DNA of 64,000 nucleotides from Pedobacter ginsengisoli. GTDB taxonomy: Bacteria; Bacteroidota; Bacteroidia; Sphingobacteriales; Sphingobacteriaceae. The translations under genes and the position numbers were made by a program. The notes beneath the pieces are model-generated. The model ran no database searches, had not been told where the DNA came from, and saw nothing but the letters and a program-made list of their open reading frames with translations. The stretch lies in the NCBI RefSeq assembly GCF_002736205.1, contig NZ_CP024091.1, positions 5,205,555 through 5,269,554 of the forward strand. The letters are read 5' to 3'. Shown here piece after piece: positions 16,375-26,100 of the stretch (positions within the stretch are counted from its first letter, which is position 1; each line of letters opens with the position of its first letter).

Positions 16375-16917
16375 ATGAACGATCAGTTGAAATGGTATGT
16401 AGTTAGGGCTGTTAGCGGAAAAGAGAAGAAAGTAAAACAGTATATTGATTCTGAAATTAGCCGTTTAGGATTTTCTCATTTGGTTCCTCAGGTTTTAATA
16501 CCGATGGAAAAATATTACCAGATGAAAGACGGGAAAAAGATTGCAAAAGAGCGCAATTTTTATCCTGGCTATGTTTTAATTGAAGCGATTTTAGACGGTG
16601 AATTAGAGCATATAATTAAAAATATTAATAGCGTTATTGGTTTCTTAGGAGATAAGGGAGGAAACCCTGTTCCTATGCGCCAGGCGGAAGTTAATCGTAT
16701 TTTAGGTAAAGTTGATGAGATGAGCCAGCAAAGCGAAATCATGAACGTTGCTTATTATGTTGGAGAGAACGTTAAAGTAATGGATGGACCATTTAATGGT
16801 TTTACAGGCGTTATTGAAGAGGTTAACGAAGAGAAAAAGAAACTAAAGGTTATGGTTAAGATCTTCGGAAGAAAAACTCCGTTAGAACTTAACTATATGC
16901 AAGTAGAAAAGGAATAG
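16375..16917 (+). CDS. nusG: Transcription termination/antitermination factor NusG
   Basis: The 180-residue protein has the NGN domain (KWYVVRAVSGKEKKVKQYI, FYPGYVLIEA) and a C-terminal KOW domain (GENVKVMDGPFNGFTGVIEE). It binds the RNA polymerase clamp and couples transcription to Rho or to the ribosome. It sits in the conserved secE-nusG-rplK order. Confidence 0.97.
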   Translation: MNDQLKWYVVRAVSGKEKKVKQYIDSEISRLGFSHLVPQVLIPMEKYYQMKDGKKIAKERNFYPGYVLIEAILDGELEHIIKNINSVIGFLGDKGGNPVPMRQAEVNRILGKVDEMSQQSEIMNVAYYVGENVKVMDGPFNGFTGVIEEVNEEKKKLKVMVKIFGRKTPLELNYMQVEKE

Positions 16918-16988
16918 AATAAAGATCTTAATTGTTACATGCTTCCAACATTTTAACATTGAGTATTACAAATTAACAAAAACAGAAA

Positions 16989-17432
16989 ATGGCAAAAGAA
17001 GTCAGTGCACTTGTTAAATTACAGATCAAGGGCGGAGCTGCAAATCCATCGCCACCAGTAGGACCTGCTTTAGGTGCTAAAGGGGTGAACATCATGGAGT
17101 TTTGCAAACAATTCAATGCTCGTACCCAAGATAAGCCTGGTAAAGTATTACCTGTTGTAATTACTGTTTATGCTGACAAGTCTTTCGAATTTATCATCAA
17201 AACCCCTCCGGTTGCTATCCAGTTAAAGGATGCTACTAAATTACAGAGTGGTTCTGCTGAGCCCAACCGTAAGAAAGTTGGTTCGGTGACTTGGGATCAG
17301 GTTAAGTCAATTGCTGAAGATAAAATGACTGATTTAAATGCTTTCACTATCGAATCGGCAATGAGTATGGTTGCCGGTACAGCACGCAGTATGGGAATCA
17401 CCGTTAGCGGTGATGCACCTTGGACAAATTAA
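16989..17432 (+). CDS. rplK: Ribosomal protein uL11
   Basis: The 147-residue protein matches uL11 throughout, with the Pro-rich N-terminal domain (GGAANPSPPVGPALGAKGVN) and the rRNA-binding C-terminal domain (AMSMVAGTARSMGITV). It forms the GTPase-associated stalk base with 23S rRNA. The rplA start lies 23 bases after its stop. Confidence 0.97.
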   Translation: MAKEVSALVKLQIKGGAANPSPPVGPALGAKGVNIMEFCKQFNARTQDKPGKVLPVVITVYADKSFEFIIKTPPVAIQLKDATKLQSGSAEPNRKKVGSVTWDQVKSIAEDKMTDLNAFTIESAMSMVAGTARSMGITVSGDAPWTN

Positions 17433-17455
17433 TTAACAAAAAACAGTTTACAACA

Positions 17456-18154
17456 GTGGCTAAATTAACAAAAAATCAAAAAAAGGCACATGCTAAACTA
17501 GAATCTGGTAAAACGTATTCTTTAAAGGATGCGGCTGCTTTGGTTAAAGAAATAACTACTACTAAATTTGATGCATCGGTTGATATCGATGTTAGTTTAG
17601 GTGTAGATCCACGTAAAGCCAATCAAATGGTACGTGGTATTGCAACTTTACCACACGGTACAGGTAAAACTGTTCGTGTTTTAGTTCTTTGTACTCCTGA
17701 TAAGGAAGAAGAAGCTAAAGCGGCAGGCGCAGATTTTGTAGGTTTAGACGAATATGTAGCCAAGATTGAAGGTGGATGGACTGATGTTGACATTATTATC
17801 ACTACTCCTGCTTGTATGGCAAAAGTAGGTAAACTGGGCCGCGTTTTAGGTCCACGTAACCTTATGCCAAACCCTAAATCAGGTACTGTAACTAACGAAG
17901 TTGGTAAAGCAGTTACTGATGTAAAAGGCGGTAAGATTGATTTTAAAGTTGACAAAAGTGGTATTATACACGCTTCAGTAGGAAAAGTATCATTCCCAGC
18001 AGAAAAAATATATGAAAATGCTTTAGAAGTACTTCAGGTAATTTCTAAGTTAAAACCATCTGCTGCAAAAGGAACTTATTTTAAGAGCATTCATGTTTCT
18101 TCAACAATGAGTCCTGGAATTGCAATTGAAACTAAATCAGTAGCGGGGATCTAA
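17456..18154 (+). CDS. rplA: Ribosomal protein uL1
   Basis: I choose GTG 17456, giving MAKLTKNQKKAHAKLE and 232 residues, the usual uL1 length. The longer frame from TTG 17420 would overlap the end of rplK and add a non-conserved stretch. The signature region ITTPACMAKVGKLGRVLGPR and the following LMPNPKSGTVT are intact. uL1 forms the L1 stalk and can repress its own operon mRNA in other bacteria. rplJ starts two bases downstream. Confidence 0.95.
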   Translation: MAKLTKNQKKAHAKLESGKTYSLKDAAALVKEITTTKFDASVDIDVSLGVDPRKANQMVRGIATLPHGTGKTVRVLVLCTPDKEEEAKAAGADFVGLDEYVAKIEGGWTDVDIIITTPACMAKVGKLGRVLGPRNLMPNPKSGTVTNEVGKAVTDVKGGKIDFKVDKSGIIHASVGKVSFPAEKIYENALEVLQVISKLKPSAAKGTYFKSIHVSSTMSPGIAIETKSVAGI

Positions 18155-18156
18155 TT

Positions 18157-18678
18157 ATGAACAGAGAAGAAAAAAACGAAGTTGTTTCGGCTCTTCAAGG
18201 GAAGATGCAGGAATACGGTAATTTTTATATTACCGATACATCAAGCTTATCTGTTGAGAAAGTAAACAGTATCCGTCGCAAATGTTTCGAAAGCGGGATT
18301 GAAATGCAGGTTGCTAAAAATACTTTAATCAAAAAAGCGATTGAAGGATTAGAAGGCGATGCATCAGAAATCTTTGTTGCCCTTAAAGGCCAGTCAGCAT
18401 TATTATTCTCTACTGTAGGTAATGGTCCAGCTAAGCTGATCAAAGCCTTGAGAAAAGGATCTGACAAGCCTCAGCTTAAAGCAGCATATATCGATTCAAC
18501 AGTATTTATTGGTGATAACCAATTAGATACTTTAGTAAGCTTGAAATCAAGAGAAGAGCTTATTGGAGATATCATTGGATTATTACAATCACCAGCTAAA
18601 AACGTTATTTCGGCTTTACAGTCTGGCGGTAACAAAATTGCAGGAATTGTTAAAACTCTTCAAGAAAGAGAAGGTTAA
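18157..18678 (+). CDS. rplJ: Ribosomal protein uL10
   Basis: The 173-residue protein matches uL10 (NREEKNEVVSALQGKM, VAKNTLIKKAIEG, and the C-terminal helix that binds L7/L12 dimers). Only two bases separate it from rplA, so no room exists for the classical L10 leader between these genes. Any L10-mediated control must act elsewhere. Confidence 0.96.
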   Translation: MNREEKNEVVSALQGKMQEYGNFYITDTSSLSVEKVNSIRRKCFESGIEMQVAKNTLIKKAIEGLEGDASEIFVALKGQSALLFSTVGNGPAKLIKALRKGSDKPQLKAAYIDSTVFIGDNQLDTLVSLKSREELIGDIIGLLQSPAKNVISALQSGGNKIAGIVKTLQEREG

Positions 18679-18740
18679 GAACACCTTAAAAGTTCATATT
18701 AAACAAATTATTATTACGTAAATTTTTAAAATCTATAAAA

Positions 18741-19115
18741 ATGGCAGATTTAAAAGCGTTTGCTGAGCAATTGGTAAACTTAACAGTTAAAGAAGTTAAC
18801 GAATTAGCTCAAATATTAAAAGACGAGTACGGTATTGAACCAGCTGCTGCTGCAGTTGCTGTTGCAGGTCCTGCTGGTGATGCTGCTCCTGCAGCTGAAG
18901 AAAAATCAACTTTCGATGTAATTTTGAAAGAAGCTGGTGGTCAGAAATTAGCAGTTGTTAAATTGGTAAAAGACTTAACTGGTTTAGGTTTGAAAGAAGC
19001 TAAAGACTTAGTTGACGGTGCACCTAAAGAATTAAAAGCTGGTGTTGCTAAAGACGAAGCAGAAGCTTTGAAAAAACAATTAGAAGAAGCTGGAGCTGTA
19101 GTTGAAATTAAGTAA
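18741..19115 (+). CDS. rplL: Ribosomal protein bL12 (L7/L12)
   Basis: The 124-residue acidic protein has the N-terminal dimerisation helices, an Ala-rich hinge (EPAAAAVAVAGPAGDAAPAA) and the factor-binding C-terminal domain (VKLVKDLTGLGLKEAKDLVD). It recruits translation GTPases. A conspicuous perfect hairpin follows in the rplL-rpoB gap. Confidence 0.97.
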   Translation: MADLKAFAEQLVNLTVKEVNELAQILKDEYGIEPAAAAVAVAGPAGDAAPAAEEKSTFDVILKEAGGQKLAVVKLVKDLTGLGLKEAKDLVDGAPKELKAGVAKDEAEALKKQLEEAGAVVEIK

Positions 19116-19142
19116 TCACTTAATTTTAATATAACTTTAACC

Positions 19143-19172
19143 ATAGACTCCGACTGTATAGTCGGAGTCTAT
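19143..19172 (+). other. Perfect 13-bp stem-loop between rplL and rpoB
   Basis: ATAGACTCCGACT at 19143-19155 is mirrored exactly by AGTCGGAGTCTAT at 19160-19172 around GTAT. There is no T run after it. A hairpin in this gap is known in other bacteria as an attenuator or RNase III site that lowers rpoBC relative to the ribosomal genes. The same role here is inferred from position. Confidence 0.7.
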
Positions 19173-19269
19173 ACCTGTTTATAAACATTTCATCTTGTTT
19201 GGTTGGTGAAATTGTTTAACGGCTAACCAAACAAATAGTTTATTCTTAAAGTAAATTAACTTTAGTCCA

Positions 19270-22200
19270 TTGGCAAATAAAGTCGACCAAAGAGTAAATT
19301 TTGCACGTAGTAAGCATATTATAGATTACCCAGATTTTCTAGATGTGCAGTTGCAATCATTCAGAGAATTTTTTCAGATCGAGACAACTTCAGATAACCG
19401 TCATACTGAGGGTTTATTTAAGGTGTTTGCTGAAAATTTCCCAATCACCGATTCAAGAAACATCTTTGTTCTTGAGTTCCTTGATTATTTTATTGACCCA
19501 CCACGTTATGATATACCTGAGTGTATTGACCGTGGGTTAACTTATAGTGTTCCATTAAAGGCGAAGCTTAAGCTTTCTTGTAATGATGCTGAACACGAAG
19601 ATTTTGAAACGATCATTCAAGATGTGTATTTAGGAACCATACCTTATATGACTCCTAAAGGTACTTTTGTGATTAACGGCGCTGAGCGTGTAATTGTTTC
19701 GCAATTACATAGATCTCCGGGTGTGTTCTTCGGTCAAAGCCGTCACACTAACGGAACTAAACTTTATTCTGCCCGTGTAATTCCTTTCAAAGGATCTTGG
19801 ATTGAGTTTGCTACCGACGTAAATAACGTCATGTATGCTTACATCGATCGTAAGAAAAAGTTCCCGGTTACCACCTTATTGCGTGCTATTGGTTATGATT
19901 CTGATAAAGATATCCTTGAATTGTTTGACTTAGCTGATGAAGTTAAAGTTAGCAAATCTGGATTAAAGAAATATATCGGTCGTAAGCTTGCGGCAAGAGT
20001 ATTAAGAAAATGGGTTGAAGATTTTGTTGATGAAGATACTGGTGAGGTGGTTTCTATAGATCGTAACGAAGTGATCTTAGACAGGGATACTGTTTTAGAA
20101 GATGACCATATTGATATGATCATTGATGCTGGTGTTAAAACTATTATCTTATCTAAAGATGATGGGGCAAGCCAGGCTGATTATACCATTATATATAATA
20201 CATTACAAAAAGATACTTCTAACTCTGAAAAAGAGGCTGTAGAAAATATCTATCGTGCTTTGCGTAATGCAGAACCACCTGATGAGGAAACTGCAAGAGG
20301 TATTATTGAGCGTTTGTTCTTCTCAGATAAACGTTATGATTTAGGTGATGTAGGTAGATACCGTATCAACCGTAAGTTGAAAATGGATACTCCTGATCAT
20401 GTAAAGGTTTTAACAAAAGCTGATATTATTGCTATTGTTAAATACCTGATCAAATTGATCAACTCTAAAGAAGAAGTGGATGATATTGATCACTTGTCGA
20501 ATCGTCGTGTTCGTACAGTAGGTGAGCAATTATACGCCCAATTTGGTGTTGGTTTAGCACGTATGGCACGTACTATCCGCGAGCGTATGAACATTCGCGA
20601 CAACGAGGTATTTACTCCAACAGACTTAATTAATGCCCGTACCTTATCGTCGGTTATTAACTCTTTCTTTGGTACAAACCAGTTGTCTCAGTTCATGGAC
20701 CAAACAAATCCTTTGGCAGAGATTACGCACAAACGTCGTTTGTCAGCCTTAGGCCCAGGTGGTCTTTCACGTGAGCGTGCCGGATTCGAGGTACGTGACG
20801 TTCACTATACTCACTACGGTCGTTTATGTACAATTGAAACTCCAGAGGGACCAAACATCGGTTTGATTTCGTCTCTTTGTGTTCATGCGAAAATAAACAA
20901 CTTAGGTTTCATTGAAACTCCTTATAAAAAAGTTGATAATGGTGTTGTGTCTGTTGACGAACCTGTTATCTACCTTTCTGCTGAGGATGAAGATGGTAAA
21001 ACAATTGCACAAGCAAATGCTGAGTATGACGATAAAGGTAATTTCAGTACCCCTCGTGTAAAAGCACGTTATGAGGGTGACTTCCCGATCATTGAGCCTG
21101 AGAAATTAGATTTAATGGACGTGGCGCCTAATCAGATTACTTCCATTGCTGCTTCATTGATCCCTTTCCTTGAGCATGATGATGCGAACAGGGCTTTGAT
21201 GGGGTCAAACATGCAACGTCAGGCCGTACCTTTGTTACGTCCTGAAGCTCCAATTGTTGGTACAGGTTTGGAAGGTCGCGTAGCACGTGATTCAAGAACA
21301 CTGATCAATGCTGAAGGCGATGGTGTTGTTGAATATGTTGATGCAAATGAAATCACTATTAAATATGTGAGAAACGATGGAGATCGTTTGGTATCTTTTG
21401 AAGGTGATAGCAAAACTTATAAATTAATCAAATTCAAGAAAACCAACCAGAATACTTGTATCAACTTAAAACCAATTGTTAAGAAAGGTCAGAAAGTTGT
21501 AAAAGGACAAGTACTTTGTGAAGGTTACGCTACTGAAAATGGTGAGTTGGCATTAGGAAGAAACTTAAAAGTTGCTTTCATGCCTTGGCAAGGATATAAC
21601 TTTGAGGATGCGATTGTAATTAACGAGCGTATTGTTCGTGAAGATATCTTTACTTCATTACACATCGAAGAATTTGAATTGGAAGTACGTGATACAAAAC
21701 GTGGAGAAGAGGAATTAACACCAGATATCCCTAACGTTTCTGAAGAAGCTACTAAAGATTTAGATGAGAACGGTATTATCCGTATTGGTGCTGAAGTTAA
21801 AGAAGGCGATATCCTTATAGGTAAGATCACTCCTAAAGGTGAGTCTGATCCTTCACCAGAAGAGAAGTTACTACGTGCAATATTTGGAGATAAAGCAGGT
21901 GATGTTAAAGATGCATCTCTAAAAACTCCGCCTTCTATTAAAGGTGTTGTAATTGATACTAAGTTATTCTCTAGAGCTAAGAAAACTACTAAAGCTGAAG
22001 AAAAATCAGCAATAGATAAATTAGACAAGAGATATGAACTTGCTACTACAAATCTTAAAAATGAGCTTGTAGATAAATTGTTCCAGATTGTGAACGGTAA
22101 AACATCTCAGGGTGTATATAATGTTTACAAGGAATTATTATTCCCTAAAGGAGCTAAGTTTACTCAAAAGAGTTTAGCTGATTTAGAATATGCGCACATT

Positions 22201-23073
22201 AATCCATACAAATGGACTACTGATGACGACAAGAATGAGCAGATTAAATTGTTATTGCACAACTATGGTATTCGTGTAAACGAAGAGCTAGGTGCTTACA
22301 AACGTGATAAGTTTGCGATTAGTGTGGGTGATGAGCTGCCTTCAGGTATTGTTCAGATGGCTAAGGTTTATGTAGCTAAAAAACGTAAGTTAAAGGTAGG
22401 TGATAAGATGGCTGGTCGTCACGGTAATAAGGGTATTGTTGCTCGTATTGTACGTGATGAAGATATGCCGTTCTTAGAAGATGGAACTCCTGTTGATATT
22501 GTGTTGAACCCACTTGGTGTACCTTCACGTATGAACCTTGGTCAGATCTACGAAACTGTATTGGCATGGGCCGGTAAAGAATTGGGTGTTAAATTTGCAA
22601 CTCCAATTTTTGATGGTGCTAAGCATGATGAAGTGGAAGAGTGGATTGCTAAAGCCGGATTGCCTGCTTCTGGAAGAACTTACTTAAATAACGGTTTAAC
22701 TGGTGAGAAATTTGATCAGCCAACAACTGTAGGTATTATCTACATGTTGAAACTAGGACACATGGTTGATGATAAGATGCACGCACGTTCTATCGGACCA
22801 TACTCATTAATTACACAACAACCATTGGGTGGTAAAGCTCAATTTGGTGGTCAGCGTTTTGGTGAGATGGAGGTTTGGGCATTGGAAGCATTTGGTGCTG
22901 CCAACATTCTACAAGAGATATTAACTGTTAAGTCGGATGATGTTATCGGTAGAGCTAAAACTTACGAAGCGATTGTAAAAGGCGAAAACCTTCCTACACC
23001 AGGTGTACCAGAATCGTTCAACGTATTGGTACATGAGTTACGTGGATTAGGTTTAGATATTACGTTAGACTAG
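19270..23073 (+). CDS. rpoB: RNA polymerase beta subunit
   Basis: The 1267-residue product is full length for Bacteroidota RpoB. It includes the rifampicin-pocket region (FFGTNQLSQFMDQTNPLAE, THKRRLSALGPGGLSRERAG) and the C-terminal part that contacts beta' (QPLGGKAQFGGQRFGEMEVW). The start is TTG 19270: the frame upstream meets a stop at 19252 and has no ATG or GTG, so a non-ATG start is forced. The start MANKVDQRVNFA is as expected for the phylum. About 154 bases with a strong hairpin separate it from rplL. Confidence 0.98.
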   Translation: MANKVDQRVNFARSKHIIDYPDFLDVQLQSFREFFQIETTSDNRHTEGLFKVFAENFPITDSRNIFVLEFLDYFIDPPRYDIPECIDRGLTYSVPLKAKLKLSCNDAEHEDFETIIQDVYLGTIPYMTPKGTFVINGAERVIVSQLHRSPGVFFGQSRHTNGTKLYSARVIPFKGSWIEFATDVNNVMYAYIDRKKKFPVTTLLRAIGYDSDKDILELFDLADEVKVSKSGLKKYIGRKLAARVLRKWVEDFVDEDTGEVVSIDRNEVILDRDTVLEDDHIDMIIDAGVKTIILSKDDGASQADYTIIYNTLQKDTSNSEKEAVENIYRALRNAEPPDEETARGIIERLFFSDKRYDLGDVGRYRINRKLKMDTPDHVKVLTKADIIAIVKYLIKLINSKEEVDDIDHLSNRRVRTVGEQLYAQFGVGLARMARTIRERMNIRDNEVFTPTDLINARTLSSVINSFFGTNQLSQFMDQTNPLAEITHKRRLSALGPGGLSRERAGFEVRDVHYTHYGRLCTIETPEGPNIGLISSLCVHAKINNLGFIETPYKKVDNGVVSVDEPVIYLSAEDEDGKTIAQANAEYDDKGNFSTPRVKARYEGDFPIIEPEKLDLMDVAPNQITSIAASLIPFLEHDDANRALMGSNMQRQAVPLLRPEAPIVGTGLEGRVARDSRTLINAEGDGVVEYVDANEITIKYVRNDGDRLVSFEGDSKTYKLIKFKKTNQNTCINLKPIVKKGQKVVKGQVLCEGYATENGELALGRNLKVAFMPWQGYNFEDAIVINERIVREDIFTSLHIEEFELEVRDTKRGEEELTPDIPNVSEEATKDLDENGIIRIGAEVKEGDILIGKITPKGESDPSPEEKLLRAIFGDKAGDVKDASLKTPPSIKGVVIDTKLFSRAKKTTKAEEKSAIDKLDKRYELATTNLKNELVDKLFQIVNGKTSQGVYNVYKELLFPKGAKFTQKSLADLEYAHINPYKWTTDDDKNEQIKLLLHNYGIRVNEELGAYKRDKFAISVGDELPSGIVQMAKVYVAKKRKLKVGDKMAGRHGNKGIVARIVRDEDMPFLEDGTPVDIVLNPLGVPSRMNLGQIYETVLAWAGKELGVKFATPIFDGAKHDEVEEWIAKAGLPASGRTYLNNGLTGEKFDQPTTVGIIYMLKLGHMVDDKMHARSIGPYSLITQQPLGGKAQFGGQRFGEMEVWALEAFGAANILQEILTVKSDDVIGRAKTYEAIVKGENLPTPGVPESFNVLVHELRGLGLDITLD

Positions 23074-23090
23074 TAGACAGTATTAGTAAT

Positions 23091-23133
23091 TAGTATTTAG
23101 TAATTAGATGTCTTGTCTAAATACTAAATACTA
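23091..23133 (+). repeat. Near-perfect 18-bp inverted repeat between rpoB and rpoC
   Basis: The arm TAGTATTTAGTAATTAGA at 23091-23108 and its complement at 23116-23133 differ at one position and enclose the 7-base loop TGTCTTG. The arm is itself built from short TAGTATT/TAGTAATT repeats. It fills most of the 94-base rpoB-rpoC gap. It may be an RNA processing or stability hairpin, or a copy of a dispersed intergenic palindrome. Confidence 0.7.
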
Positions 23134-23167
23134 GATACTAACAACTATCTGCAAAAACAAAAGAGCT

Positions 23168-26100
23168 ATGTCTTACAAAAAGGATAATAAATTAAAAAGC
23201 AATTTCACATCGATAACCATTAGTTTGGCATCGCCTGAGGCTATTTTAGAGCGCTCAAGTGGTGAGGTGTTGAAACCTGAGACCATCAATTATCGTACTT
23301 ACAAACCTGAACGTGATGGTTTGTTTTGCGAACGTATTTTTGGTCCCGTAAAAGATTACGAATGTCATTGCGGTAAATACAAACGTATCCGTTATAAGGG
23401 TATTGTTTGTGATCGTTGTGGTGTTGAGGTAACTGAAAAGAAAGTGCGTAGAGAGCGTATGGGACATATCAATCTGGTAGTTCCTGTTGCGCATATCTGG
23501 TATTTCCGTTCATTACCAAATAAAATCGGTTACTTATTAGGTTTGCCTACTAAAAGATTAGATCTGATCATTTACTACGAACGTTATGTAGTAATTCAAC
23601 CAGGTTTAATGGCTGAGGAAGGTATTCAGTATATGGATTTCCTTACTGAGGAAGAATATTTAGATATTCTTGATAAATTACCTAAAGAGAACCAATACCT
23701 GGATGATAAAGATCCTAATAAATTCGTAGCCAAAATGGGTGCTGAAGCATTAGAGGATTTATTAAAACGTATTGATTTAGATACATTATCATATAACTTA
23801 CGTCACCAGGCTGCTAATGAAACTTCTCAACAACGTAAAAACGAAGCATTAAAACGTTTACAGGTTGTTGAAGCATTCCGTGGCTCAAGATCACGTATTG
23901 AGAATAATCCAGAGTGGATGATCATTAAGATCGTTCCGGTTATTCCACCAGAATTGCGTCCATTAGTACCTCTTGAAGGCGGTCGTTTCGCGACTTCTGA
24001 TTTAAATGATCTTTATCGTCGTGTTATTATCCGTAACAATCGTTTGAAACGTTTGATCGAGATCAAAGCTCCGGAAGTAATTTTACGTAACGAAAAGCGT
24101 ATGTTACAGGAAGCTGTTGATTCGTTATTTGATAACTCACGTAAGGTAAACGCTGTAAAAACTGAAGGTAATCGTGCTTTAAAATCTCTTTCAGATATCC
24201 TGAAAGGTAAACAAGGTCGTTTCCGTCAGAACTTATTAGGTAAACGTGTGGATTATTCTGCTCGTTCTGTAATTGTTGTAGGGCCTAACCTTAAATTACA
24301 TGAATGTGGTTTACCTAAAGATATGGCTGCTGAGCTATTCAAACCATTTATCATCCGTAAGATGATAGAAAGAGGTATCGTTAAAACAGTAAAATCTGCT
24401 AAGAAAATTGTAGACAGAAAAGATCCACTAGTTTGGGATATTCTTGAAAATGTTTTAAAAGGACATCCTGTATTACTGAATCGTGCGCCTACATTGCACA
24501 GATTGGGTATACAATCTTTCCAACCTAAGTTGGTTGAAGGTAAAGCAATTCAATTACACCCGTTAGTTTGTACTGCATTTAACGCGGATTTTGACGGTGA
24601 CCAGATGGCAGTACATTTACCATTAGGGCACGCCGCAATATTAGAAGCACAAGTATTAATGCTTGCTGCACACAACATTCTAAACCCTGCAAATGGTACT
24701 CCTATTACTGTACCTTCTCAGGATATGGTTTTGGGTCTTTATTATATTACTAAAGGCCGTAGAACTGACGAAAAACGTGTAGTTAAAGGACAAGATTCAG
24801 TATTCTATTCTCCTGAAGAAGTAATCATTGCTTACAATGAGAAAAGAATTGATCTTCACGCATTTATTAAAGTTAAAGTAAATGTTAAAATTGAAGATGG
24901 ATCTATAGTTAATAAATTAACAGAAACAACTGTTGGACGTGTACTATTTAATCAAATGGTTCCTGAAGAAGTTGGTTATATCAATGAATTATTAACTAAA
25001 AAATCTTTAAGAGATATTATCGGTGAGGTTGTTAAAATTACCGGTATGGCTCGTGCATCAAGATTCCTTGATGACATTAAAGAATTAGGTTTCCAAATGG
25101 CATTCAGAGGAGGTTTATCGTTTAACTTGCAAGACGTAAACATTCCGGTTGAAAAACATACTTTATTAGAACAGGCTTCTGCAGAGGTTGAGGAGGTAAG
25201 GAATAACTATAACATGGGATTCATTACCAACAATGAGCGTTACAACCAAATTATCGATATCTGGACTCGTATCAATAACCGTTTAACATCATTCGTGATG
25301 AATCAGTTATCGAGCGATAACCAAGGATTTAACTCAGTATATATGATGTTGGATTCTGGTGCCCGTGGTTCGAAAGAGCAGATCCGTCAGTTATGCGGTA
25401 TGCGTGGTTTGATGGCGAAACCTCAAAAATCAGGTTCTGGTGGTGAGATTATCGAAAACCCGATCTTATCTAACTTTAAAGAAGGATTATCGGTATTAGA
25501 ATACTTTATCTCTACTCACGGTGCTCGTAAAGGTTTGGCGGATACGGCATTAAAAACTGCCGATGCTGGTTACTTAACACGTCGTTTACATGATGTTGCA
25601 CAGGATATGATCGTTAATTCTGAAGATTGCGGTACATTGAGAGGTATGTATACTACAGCATTGAAAGATAATGAGGATATCGTTGAGCCATTATTCGATA
25701 GAGTTTTAGGCCGTATCTCACTACATGATGTATTCAATCCATTAGATGGATCATTATTAGTGGCAGCCGGACAAGATATTGATGAAGATATTGCTAAAGC
25801 AATTGAGGAATCTCCACTTGAAGGTATTGAAATTCGTTCTGTATTAACTTGCGAAAATCAAAGAGGTGTTTGTGCCCTTTGTTATGGACGTAACTTAGCA
25901 ACTGGTAAACGTGTTCAAAAAGGCGAGGCTGTAGGTGTAATTGCTGCACAGTCAATCGGTGAGCCGGGTACACAGTTAACACTACGTACATTCCACGTGG
26001 GTGGTACTGCATCTAACATTGCTGCAGAATCACAGATCACTGCTAAATTTGATGGTGTTATTGAATTTGAAAACGTTCGTACAGTTGAAAACGATACGGA

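Noticed and set aside
17420..17455. rplA start at TTG 17420
   Set aside because: It overlaps rplK and adds non-conserved residues. GTG 17456 gives the family length.
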